DNA of 64,000 bases from Dichetophora obliterata (Eukaryota; Arthropoda; Insecta; Diptera; Sciomyzidae). The position numbers and the translations under genes were made by a program. Numbering within the stretch: position 1 is the stretch's first letter; the number at the start of each line of letters is the position of its first letter. Below the pieces are notes generated by a model. The model saw only the letters and a program-made list of their open reading frames with translations, was not told the DNA's origin and ran no database searches. Positions 45,996 to 57,077 of this stretch are shown here, piece after piece. The DNA is taken from assembly GCA_963920525.1 (NCBI GenBank), contig OY986435.1, forward strand, positions 298,652,708-298,716,707. The letters are read 5' to 3'.

Positions 45996-47639
45996 AGGCT
46001 CAAACTGCGCTAGTTGATGAAAAAAAGATTTTTTTTCCAAAAATTTTTCAGTTTAATTAGGTTATTCACCTCAAATTACTTGAATAACTCAGGAGGACAA
46101 AATTTTTATTTTAGAATTTTTCCAGCAATATTTGTATTATTTTCGACTTATCTGGATTATTATTATTATTACTATTGTTATCTGGATTAAATTATTTGCA
46201 CCCAAAAATTTGGCACCAACTATTGGCACCCTTGCCTTGAATAGCATTAATAAAATGTCATTAAATTCCGTTGGTTATGAACTCTAATTTTCAAATTCTG
46301 TGGTTTATTTCCTCTCTTTGTTCTTTATTGTATAAAAATATTAAATAGCTCAGTTGCTTGTAAATCTCGGAACTGCAAGAGTGTTTTCATCGTCAATTAA
46401 AATAAGGTCTTACAATGTTGATATCAATAGCGAACTGAAATTCGGTGAGTACTGTTTCTTATTTATTTGTGGATTTTTATATAGACGCATTTGGTTTTTT
46501 GATTAATTAAACATTATTATTTCCGTTTTAATATCTTAATTTTTACAGCAATATTGTAATTGAACTTGGGTGCCAACAATTGATTCCAAAAAACAAACAA
46601 TTCAACTATTGGCAGGGGGCAAACTGGCACTGCCAGTCATTATACTTTTATCTAGTGCCAATAATTGAATACTTCATATTTTCATAAAAAAATGCCAAAA
46701 GAAAGAGCTCAAACGATGAAAGTATTTTACAAAAATCTCTGTCAGCAACTTGAAATTGCAAAATTTCTAAAAAATCTTCAGCTAAAAAATATAGGGTACC
46801 ACATTCCACACTCCAATTTCGTCTAGGTCCAAAATTTTCTAAGAAGAAAATAAGAATATCTAAGTAGAATATTAGCTATGTATCTTAATCTTAGTAAGTG
46901 CATTATAAATTTTTATTTTTTTATATTTATTTAAGTTGAAGGGAATAAAAAACAAGTATTATAATAAAAACTCAATTTTTATTTCTCTACATTATAAGAA
47001 ATAAGTAAAATCTCTATCTTTAGGCAATATACCTTAGATAGCCCTGCACTAAGAAGAAGTTGACTTTCATACCCACGTCATATCCATGAAGGTATAATTT
47101 GTCCACGCTTCTGGTTGCTATTGTGTTAATAACTTTTTCACTTAGACTTAACTTCCCGCACTTGAAATCTTTGAATTGTTTGAACAAATTTTAATATAAT
47201 AAAATTTCACTTAAGTTTTCCTTGAACGGTTTCACTGACGTTTATCTCAAAAACTGGTGATGCTACAAAAATTGTAATAATAGTTTTGAAACAGCGCACG
47301 AAGATTAGTCGAAAATAAAACAAATATTGCTGGGAAAATCCAAAAATAAAAACTTTGTACCCTGAGTTATTCAAGTAAGTTAAGGTAAATATCCTTATTA
47401 AACTGAAAAATTTTTTAGAAAAAACAAAAAAATCTTAAATGGTGCCTTATTCCAAATAGAATATAATAATGGCATATAATAAATGGAATATAAATGCCAT
47501 ATGACAATATTAAAAAAAATGTTTTTTCTTTCATGCACTTATGCAAACTTAAAGCCATGTGAGCACGGGTTTATATGCATTTGAACTTTGCTAAAATTTT
47601 TCACGAATTTTTTATCATCAATTACAACAGTTTGAGCCC
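45996..47639. mobile_element. DNA transposon with long terminal inverted repeats
   Basis: Outer ends GGCTCAAACTG (45997) and CAGTTTGAGCC (47628) match. Inside, 46025-46165 is the reverse complement of 47300-47436 with scattered differences (aatttttcagtttaat, cttgaataactcag, cagcaatatttg). About 150 bp of extra sequence separates the outer and inner blocks of the right arm. The 1.1-kb centre has no recognisable coding. Superfamily unknown; target duplication unclear. Confidence 0.7.
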
Positions 47640-50600
47640 TTGGGGTGGTCTTTTTAAAATAAGGTCCACTCTAGTGTAGCTACAGAGCCAGTATGTATTA
47701 TTACTACGCAGGTTTGCGCATGCGTTACTAAGAATGCGTTGTTCTTTGAAAATCTATTTATTTTTTAAATACCATAATAAATTCGAATTATTTCTGTTAT
47801 GCATTATATTTTTTCCATATTAAAAATATATTTTGTTAACTAAAACTGTAATTTTAAATTACTTTTAAAATAGGCATATATATGTATGTTCTTTACTACA
47901 AGAAAAATAAATTATTCAAATTTATTTATTTCAATTTATTAAACATAACTTTGAATTACATTTAGTTTTAACCAATATAAAAAATGAACAAGAACAACAA
48001 ATTTACCACTAGAAATATCAAAGGAAAACTTTTTAAAAAACAAAACAAATTTTTACATGAATTTAATTGTGAGCTTTTTAGATCAAGTATGTTTGAAGAA
48101 GGCAACAACAACAACAAATTTGTTTTTGAATAATTTTTATTTTGAAGATGAAATGATTTAAAATAGTTTTGAAAAATATAAATGAAAAAAACCAGAATTT
48201 TTTTCTATTACTGTATAAAAAGAAATTCTATACTTACGATACTATCGAAACTGTCTTTTTTAATATGTTGTTTTTATAAGTATGTATTAAAAAATGCTTA
48301 GCCTTCAAGAATAATTTCTGGTTTTTTTTGTATGCAGAACTCCATCCGCGGGGAATAAATTACAAATGTTTTAAATTTTAACTACTCAAATTATAAAAAT
48401 ATATTTTTCTTAAAAGACATATTTTCCTCATTTTATTACACACTCTAGCTAGTCCTCTCTATTTTTAAAGCAAATTCAAATAATAACCGCAAAAATAAAA
48501 CATTTTATAAAACATTAACATTCCATTGTCAGCTAGTCTGAAATAATATTAAATTTAATGTTTTTAAATCTTTTTTTTTTAATGTTTTGTCACGTTACAA
48601 TACTTGAAACCCCTCTTCCCACGTACCGTTACATCGGTGGGAACGTGGGAAGTCTTCCCCGTATCGTAATGCATTTCGAAACCCCTCCCCTCCCCCCCAA
48701 TTTGGTAACGTAGTTTATGAACGAGTCCTTACAAAACAATTTAGACGTTGCTTGGAGATAATTTAGCTGAGGATTTTTGATTTTTCTGTTTTCCTAAATC
48801 GGAAAAATTGTTCTTGAGTTATGCTAAAATATATGGTGAAACCTCTTTGATTCTAAAAATAACGGTTTATTGCGGGAACTGGAGTCAATTTAAATAATGT
48901 GAACTGTAAAATTAGAACATCATCATCCCATGTATCTAAGACTCCAAAAAGTTTCGCCACAGAAAAAAGCTTAATTTTGTCACCCTGCATTATTGGCCGC
49001 TACAAAAGACTAAGACCACTGGCATTTTTTGCCCATGACGAAAAAAATTACTCTGAACGTATTCTTAAATAAAAAATTAAAAAGAAGCTAATTTTTGCCA
49101 TTTTTAATGTGAAAAATGTGCACATTGGCGTTTCAGACATGAAAAAAAATTCAAAATCACATCACATCACACCTATTAGCATCGAATTTTATGATTTCAA
49201 GGATATGAGGGAATGTTCTTTGCATATGCAATTAAAACTCAAAACCAATTCATTTTCACATTGGCGTTTTTTGCATGAAGGAGATGATATATGTGGTGCT
49301 TTATAATAATATCTTAAGTGTAAAAATCATGTTTCGAGAAATCTTGCTTCAAAGTTTTCAATCGCCATACAAGTTCTTTGAAAGGGTGTTTCGTTTTTGT
49401 GTTATAACTGTGGCTACGGTTACGCTAGAAGCTCCAGATTTTGTGTGGTAATAATGCTATATGCGTGGAACTCAGCTACATCAATAGCTTAGATCTGCCT
49501 TAAGTCGACTTAACATGTTGTTATAAAACTCCACAGATATATATTGAGTTCAACAAAAAAGTTTTCAATATTGTTTTAACACTTTATCAAAACTCTTCTA
49601 TTAAAAATTATAAGCCTGAACAAGTTAGAGTATGTGTGAGTGTGCGTTCAGTTAGTTATTATGCAAAGGGTGAAATAAATCTCTTTAATGCCAAACAAAC
49701 AGTATCTCGATTGAAAATCAAATCCAAGCACGTTTCAATACATTGCGATGAAAAGTTAGCAAAGCTTATCAGCAGATTTAATTTTTTTCAATATTTTGAA
49801 GTGTTCCTTAGCACTTAATCCCGTACATAAAATTTTAAACAAAAAGTCGCAAAAAACAAAAAAATCCAAATCCAAACGTATTCCAAACAATTACAGCCAT
49901 AGATTGATCTTGGCAAAATTTAACACAAGCCAAGGCTTTAAGTGCTTGAAGTGGATGCTGCAACAGTGACAGACAGAGTTTATAAAGATGAAAGCGAAAA
50001 CAGCAAGTATATATTGAAAAGGGGGGAAGAAAAACATAAAAAGCAAAATCAATGGATGAACGGTTGCAAGAATTGAGACAGACTTTTATCGGCAATCATT
50101 GTCTAACCATCAAACATATGATGCGACTTCTTCAATTTGCTGTTGTAAAGTAACTGCAGTACTTGAAAATCGCCGGTGTAGACAACACTTAAGTGTTGTC
50201 AGCTCATAGCAAACCATGAAAGAGGGCACGATAGTCCATCTCCATCCTTTTATACTTTCATAATTGGTTAGATATAAAATAATTTTGCAATTCATCGCTG
50301 ATGCTGAATAACAAACACTTATTCAACCCGCTTATCTGCCAAAGCAATCGCTAGCATGTACTTCGAAGGGGATTTTAAACAATTTGCAGATTATATTTGC
50401 AATATCAGCTTCAGTAGCACCAAGAACAACAACTACAACGGCATCAGCCACACCAGCTTGTCTACAATTGTGCATTTGCCAAAGCTGTGAAATCTTTTTA
50501 TCTACTGAACCATGCAATTTCTCTGGAAATCGAAGTGGTTCTTACAATAACTTCCTTCGCAATGCATTCGGATGGAAAATACTGTGGGTTGCTTGCATGT

Positions 50601-51874
50601 GAAGAGTAGAAAGATATTACAAACAGGAATAAAACAACTACAGGATTCACAATTTTCGGGCAGAGTCGAATTTTTAGGCGGGTGACTTTTAAGGGCGCCA
50701 TTGTCTATAAAGAGGACACATTTGAAAGTTTTGGAGGCAGTGTACGATTTAGCACACTTTCTTAATATATTATTTAAAGGTTAATAAAACAAACTATTTG
50801 GAAGCATTATTTAAAGATAGATAAAACAAATCAAACCATAAGCAATATCAAAAACTAAACTACAATCAGTGTTGCCACTTGATAATTTTAAAATATGGTA
50901 GCAAAAAAATTGAGCAAGGAAAGAGTGGGTGATTTAAAAAATTGGTGGTAAATTTGTATCTTTTTTTTACTTTTTGTTTTTATTTACATGGAAAACATAT
51001 AGTATGGAACATTTCAAAATTGTATCTCTTATAGTTTTCAAAAATTGAAAAAAATGGAAAATTTTCTATTTAACCGACTATCTAACCGATTTTTTATTCA
51101 AAAATGTATATCTCAGTAACCAGGTCTCTCAGACAGTCGAAAACTTTATCAAAATTTGTTTATTTAAATTATCTAAAAGTGAGCGAAAGTAAAAGCCTAG
51201 TGAAAACCAAACGAATTTTTTCTTGAATGTATATTATCTGCATCGGTGCAATATCTTTGCACCGAAATTTAAAAGTTTTATTAATAGTAGAAAGAGCAAA
51301 TTGTAATATAAAAAAATGTACCCTGAAATTTTCCAATTTTAAGTTCTATCACTCGTAACGAGCAATAAATCGCTTATGGTTCAACCTACATTGGTTTCCA
51401 AGAGCCACGCAAATGTTCTTTGAGCGCTACCGAAACTGAACTCTGCGTTAACTTCAAAAATCATTGCATTTGTTCTTGTTTTTCTTTTCGTTCTCTATGT
51501 CACAGCCAACTTCACTACCAAACGCATTGTCAAAATTGGAAATTCGAATCGAGTGCGTTAGTGCGTTGCGTATTTCGGTAGGCTTCATAAAAAATGTATG
51601 CGCATGAACCAATTTTGACAGATAAATGACCTGACGCATCAATTTAGGTTGGACTGTTACTCGCCTTGGCAAGGTGACTCTTAGATCGGAACTAGTAATT
51701 TATTTTTAAACTCGACTTTGAAATACTGGCTCGCTGACTCGTCAACTTGAGTTTCTACTCGATTCAAAATTATTCTGACTCGAGTTGAAAAAGTATTCGA
51801 CTCTTCACATCACTACAACTGACAAGCTTATACTTTTACTATATGCACCTTTTTAACTTAATATTCATTATATG
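47640..51874. other. Long stretch without recognised genes
   Basis: Mostly AT-rich. 48598-48745 is unusually G/C-run rich (cccctcccctcccccccaat) and resembles a degraded dispersed repeat. 49880-50700 has balanced composition and several overlapping short frames on both strands, with no family I recognise. Confidence 0.4.
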
Positions 51875-52417
51875 CGGGGTCCGCTATCTTTTATGTCGGT
51901 ATGTGAATACTGAATAACTTAAACAACAAAACAACTGATTTCCATATATGAGGAATTTTTATTTAATTTGGTACTTTACAATTTACTTATTGGAAATAGT
52001 TTTTAATTACAACATTATTTTAGCGGCCGCCTCAACGGTCGAAAGCAAAATGTGACCTTTTTGCTGCATTTCTCATCACTTTTTCAAGCATCTCGGTCAT
52101 TCCTTGAGCTCGTAAATGTTCTGAGGCTTGTTGACGTATACTTTGATTTTTAAATCACCGCACAAAAAGAAGATCGGAGTAGTTAAATCTGGAGATCTGG
52201 ATGTCCCGTCAATTGCGCAATTTTTTGGCATCACACGTCCAGGGAATTTTCTTTACAGAAACTGAATTGTTTGGTTTGCAGTGTGAGATGGCTTTGGTGT
52301 GAATCGATTCATGGTTTAAAATTTTACTGAATTAATATTTCAAAAATTGTCCTACTCAAGTCACTCAGCTGATAAATTCAATGGTTTAAATACCGACACA
52401 AAATATGGTGCACCCTG
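51875..52417 (-). mobile_element. Deleted Tc1/mariner-type element
   Basis: Left cggggtccgctatctttta and right aaaatatggtgcaccctg are imperfect inverted ends sharing a subterminal tgtcggtat/ataccgaca. TA follows the right end (52418-52419); the left TA has decayed. The 543-bp element retains only the 3' part of a transposase gene on the minus strand. Confidence 0.75.
51990..52260 (-). pseudogene. Mariner-type transposase C-terminal remnant
   Basis: On the minus strand a frame reads FPGRVMPKN, SRSPDLTTP and FFLCGDLK, then VYVNKPQ. This is the region around the third catalytic acid of mariner/IS630 transposases (PDL-P-D-F-WG). The catalytic Asp position reads Ile, and further stops follow. Residues upstream, with the first two acids, are deleted. 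Confidence 0.65.
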
Positions 52418-52515
52418 TAGATATTTTGAAAATATTAGCCACGTTTTATTCGTTCTGTTTTAACACAATGAACGAAAAGATCGCATAAGTTAAACTTTTG
52501 TAAGTTTTGTCTCTG

Positions 52516-52650
52516 ACCGCTTGGGACATTGTCGACAAATGATACGATTAAACAGTTGATTGCTTAACAATACAGATACTGCTTCAAACTGCTTGGCGCA
52601 TTGTTGACGATGATATGACTAAACAGCTGATTGAAAAACTATACAATTGT
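52516..52650 (+). repeat. Tandem duplication of a ~72-bp unit
   Basis: ccgcttgggacattg...aaacagttgattg (from 52517) is repeated with changes as ctgcttggcgcattg...aaacagctgattg (from 52589). Confidence 0.75.
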
Positions 52651-53745
52651 GCAAAGTTTTTGAAATAGTTTATTTATATTAAAATCATTCTAAAATATTA
52701 ATAAAGAAACTTACGACTCCTTTGCTTCCATTTTAACTTATTGATTGTAAACAAAATGGCTATCTTTCAAATAATATCAATATTGATAAAAGACTTACTT
52801 AACTTGATGAGACATTACAATTTTAATGTAAAAGTACAAGAGCATCTGTAACTTCTAAGCCAGAGAAAAAGTCTTTTCCAATACTTGATAAAAATAAAAA
52901 TACATAGTAAAAATTGGGTGGGCTTCGCCAAACAAGACTTATGCCGAGCCTGTAAGCCCTTAATTGTTTTAATATTTTTCATAGGTCTGTAATATTTTTT
53001 TATTTTTCTCTTGCTCTATTTTTAATTATTAGTTCTAATTTTTTTATATATTGATTGATTCGTTTATTAAATATATTCTTTAATATTTACATACTTTTAT
53101 AGAACGCTAATTGCAATATACTCATTTTAATTTACCATTTAAATTAATTAATAACAAATTATTTGAATATGTTGAATATTAGTTTTTTTAATTAATTCTT
53201 AATTCTTTAAATTTAGTTTAATTAAATTTTAAAACTTTTTACTACTTGCTGTTGAAGTTAATTCATTATTTTTATTCATTGTTATAAATTTTGATTTGCG
53301 GTAAGGTCAAGAAAATTATAATATATCATATGTTAACATGTTTTCCTAATAAATCTTAAATACCATAATTTTAATTTTATGTTTTACTCCACATTATCTA
53401 AAGATTTTTCCAAAAGCATCCAAGAATGATGGTCTTGCTTAAGAACATTAGCTTTCTTGGTCTCTACTCTTGCAAGTTTGAACAAGTATTTATTCAAGTA
53501 ACTTTGTATTCTTTTGAAAACTGAACTAAAAATTACAACTGTTATTACTTCTACGCTAATAAACTTAACCCTCATCGACTTAACCCTCGAGAAATACATC
53601 TAATCGGTCCTATTGTATGCGCGCATACACATATATTTTTAATTGTAAAAAGCTAAAAAAAAATTAACAATGATCATATCATATTAATACATTTGAACTT
53701 CTTAAAGGTAGATTTAAAATGAAATTAATTAGAATATTACATATA

Positions 53746-54921
53746 TCTATATAAATAAAAATCAAATGTCGTTCGTTGGTAATTGTATCAGTTGAGAATG
53801 CCTGGACCGATTGGGATATTTTTTTTTAAATGTTCGTAATAGTCTAACTTAGGTTTTTACGGCAATAAAAATTGACCACGCCCACTTTTACGACAACTTT
53901 TTGATTTATCTAAAATCGGAAAACGGCTATACCGATTTGGCTAATATATTTTTTAAATGTTTGTAGTAATCCATTTTAAGTTTTTACTGAAGAAAAATTG
54001 AGCACTCCCAATTTTACGCCCACTTTTTTTATGTATATCTAAAATCGCAGAACGCCTGCGCCGATTTGGCTAACTTTTTTAAAATGTTTGTTATAGTCTA
54101 CAAAAGTTTTTTTAGAGTGCCACAAGTGGGCGTGGCACTCGCATACAACCCAAATTTGCAATATCGAATAGCTTTTTAGTTATAGACCCAAGGGGGCGTG
54201 GCACCTCTCATGTAACCCAAATTTGAGATATCGAATAGCTTTTGAGTTATAGATCGCACAGCCATGGAATTTGGTATTCGACCACAATTTACACGTGCCG
54301 TTTTACTTAAAGTGGGCGTGGCACCTCCCATACAACCCAAATTTGAGATTTTGAATGGTTTTTGCGTTATAATTTGCACAGCCTCGGAGTTCAGTTTTCG
54401 ACGACAATTTACACGTACTGTTTTACTGATAACATTTTATGGGCGTTGGAAAAGGGGCGTGGCTCCTCCCATACAATCAAAATTTGCGATATCGAATAGC
54501 TTTGCAGTTATATACCTCCACACTCTCGGTATTCGAATTCATTATTCTACCACGATTTACACATGACGTTTCACTAATAAAATTTTATGTCCGTTAAAAA
54601 AGGGGCGTGGCATCTCTCATTCAACCCAAATTTTGCGATATCGAATAGCTTTGGAAGTATAGATCGTACAGCCTCGGAATTCGGTACTCGACCGCAATTT
54701 ATACGTGCCGTTTCACTGATCAAATTTAATCGGCGTTGTAAAATGGTAAGTGACACCTTCCATACAGCCCAAATTTGCGATTTCGAATTGCTTTGGAGTT
54801 ATAGGTCGCACAGCCTCGGAACTCAGTATTCGAATTCAATTTACACATGCAGGTTCACTGATAACATTTTATGGAAGTTTGGCAACGGGGGCGTGGCAGC
54901 AACGCTCCGGGTTCCAGCTAG
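53746..54921 (+). mobile_element. Non-autonomous Helitron-like element
   Basis: Begins TCTATATAAATAAAAATC after an A (53745) and ends CCAGCTAG before a T (54922), the Helitron pattern of insertion between A and T, TC start and CTAG end, without target duplication. The opening tgtcgttcgttgg and the ccgatttggctaat blocks are common in insect Helitron-like repeats. The interior from 54130 is a tandem array. No Rep/helicase gene. A clear 3' hairpin is not obvious. Confidence 0.75.
54130..54900 (+). repeat. Minisatellite inside the Helitron-like element
   Basis: Units of about 120-150 bp with a gggcgtggcacctcccatac core at about 54130, 54196, 54316, 54457 and 54605, degenerate near 54742 and 54892. 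Each is followed by caaatttg-gatatcgaatagctttt. The core resembles the 139- and 142-bp units at 1.9 and 41.1 kb. Confidence 0.85.
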
Positions 54922-54951
54922 TTAGAAATAAAATTGAATTTTTAACTTTTG

Positions 54952-56747
54952 TCAATTATTTGTACATTTTTCGCATAAATTGTAATTATGTTCAGCACAA
55001 ATTAAGTTTCTACACTTTTCACAGCGTGTAGCAAAAAGATTTTTGTTATTTTTATATGTGCAAATATAGCATCAGCCTCGTGTTGATGTACTTGTTAACA
55101 CTGGAAGCATCATTACTTTGAGGTTGTTTTTTACGTTTAGTGATCTGGGGCCGAATTACAGCATCCGTGATCGAGCAAAATTGTACAAGATTGATAGGCA
55201 CTTATCTCGTCGTGCCCTTCGTAATTTTGCTCTATCACGGATGCTGTAATTCGGCCCCTGTTTTTCAACGAGATTCAATTCAAGCCTTGTTTTAGAATTT
55301 TTCCAATTCGGGAACAATTCAAAGAACGTCGCGAATGCATTCAATGCACTAACATCAAGCATGTTACAAAATACTGCCATTGGCCACCGCTTGACTTTTC
55401 GTTTGCATGTATACGTAGTCACCATTTGATTCATAGTATCAACTCCACTCTTGGTTTTGTTGTAGTTTTCAATGATGTTAGGTTTCTTCTTTTCACTTTT
55501 CTCATTTATGCTGACAACATTGTGGTATGTACTGAGCAATGTCACAAATCGGTACCGGCGAGGAACATATGACAACATAACTGCTTGCAATTTATGTTCA
55601 TATGCAACTTCTGTATGATAAATTGGCTTTTGACGCATGTCGAGTAGAACTGAAGGAATTTCAGTCCTATTTTTCCTTATTGTTCCCAAAATAGTCATGC
55701 GATTCTTATGTAAATCTTCTGCCAATTCATACGAAGTGAAAAGTTGTCACACGTTACATTTCTGTCAGAAAGTCCTTCCACCAAATCCAAATCAACTCGC
55801 CGTCCAAGATTACGTTCAGGAGTGGCATTACGATTCCGACCAACATAAATTTGTGTGTTGTATGCATACCAGCTTTTTGAGTCGCATAGCACCCAAATTT
55901 TGATGCCATATTTCGTCGGCTTGGATGGAATATACTGACGAAATGGACATTGCCCACGATACGGAACTAACTGTTCATCTACGATAATGTTTTTTCCTGG
56001 TGTGTATACAACTTTCAAATTATGATTCCATTTATCGTATACATTTCGAATCGGTGCCAATTTGTCACGTACAGAAGTACTTGTAGATGCAGTCTTGGCC
56101 ATACGTTGTTTGCGGTCATCAAATCGAATGCAACCATGGATACGCTTGAACATTTTCAAAGACATTGTTGCTCTAAATATTGGCCAAGCAGCAACAATCC
56201 AAATTATGCATGCAGAGTGTCCAAATCAATGTTTTCCCAATCGTCTTTGTACTTTCGCACACCATATAAATTCGTCATGTTCAAAATAATATTCTCAACC
56301 GGTTTAAGGAGCATGTGAAATGCAGACGAAACATCAAATATAGTAGCAGCTGCTAATGCTTTTGGACCTGAATTATAACAAAAATTAAACATATAATGAA
56401 CATGAACCCATAACAAAGAGGGTGGTTTTTGCCTGAAGTGAAATTTTCTGCACGTCGAAATAAATTTCTTCGATTTATTTCAAATGGTTGCGATGAATAT
56501 TCAATTTTCTTATTTTTTTAAAATATTTATTTTCAGGATTTGCTGCATTTTCTTCTACTAAATTTTGTTCAAGTGGATCAATGTCGTCTTCATCCGAATG
56601 CACGCTAACTTCACTTTCATCATTCTCCTCGTCTGATAATGCAAAATCATCGACACTATTGCACGGAGATTCGCCCGCTTCGCTTTCTAAATCAAAATTC
56701 ATTTCTAGTTCATCTCGCTGCCTTCTTTCACGTAAAACTCTATCCAT
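54952..56747 (-). pseudogene. piggyBac-like transposase, broken
   Basis: N-terminus from ATG 56747: a ~90-residue acidic region (DEENDESEVSVHSDEDD). Then GVRKYKDDWENIDL (56280-56230) and a stop where an aromatic residue is expected after DTLHA. The DDE domain follows with VDEQLVPYRG (first Asp), VTCDN (second) and KSGVDTMNQ (third). One T is missing from a T run directly after VTCDN (55725 region), shifting the frame. A 110-bp MITE interrupts the C-terminal part, and the Cys-rich domain (C-x2-C, C-x2-H, C-x2-C; 54958-55026) ends at a stop at 54952. Not functional as it stands. Confidence 0.9.
55148..55257. mobile_element. 110-bp palindromic micro-MITE, PIF/Harbinger-like
   Basis: GGGCCGAATTACAGCATCCG at the left is matched by its reverse complement at the right; arms of about 35 bases enclose a ~40-base loop. 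CTG occurs on both sides (55145-55147 and 55258-55260), a 3-bp duplication. The GGGCCG start and 3-bp duplication suggest PIF/Harbinger, and the terminus resembles that of the element at 10837. It lies inside the piggyBac transposase gene. Confidence 0.88.
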
Positions 56748-57077
56748 TTTTTATAAAATACTTCGAAACACAACCAAAATTCAAATAAATGCGCAAACAA
56801 GCTTCACTTATTTGTGTTCCAGAACAAACTGAATTTCATAAAACGAAAAAATAAGAGCGTGCTATAAATCCACACACAAAAATAAGCGGCAATTCCAGGT
56901 ACCTGCTTATGTGTATGCGCGCACAAATACAGGCAAATGCAGTAAGGGTACAAATTCAAAAACGGGTTTTTTCTACTTTGCAAAATACAAGGTCATTCCG
57001 CTGAACCGTTTTTATTTAATTCAAGGTTAAAGATCAAAATTGTATGCGTGCGCATACAGGCGACCGATGAGGGTTAA

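Larger units (their letters stand above)
53569..57073 (-). mobile_element. piggyBac-like transposon with nested insertions
   Basis: Flanked by TTAA (53565-53568 and 57074-57077) with ends CCCTCATCG and CGATGAGGG. Subterminal palindromes gtatgcgcgcatac (53617) and gtatgcgtgcgcatac (57041) lie near both ends. The left terminus carries an extra ~26 bp including a second TTAACCCTC. Total 3505 bp, of which 1176 bp is an inserted Helitron-like element and 110 bp an inserted micro-MITE. It encodes a broken transposase. Confidence 0.92.

Noticed and set aside
50384..50602. Short Thr/Ala/Cys-containing frame as a host protein
   Set aside because: Overlaps frames of similar length on the other strand, and nothing identifies an exon or start context.
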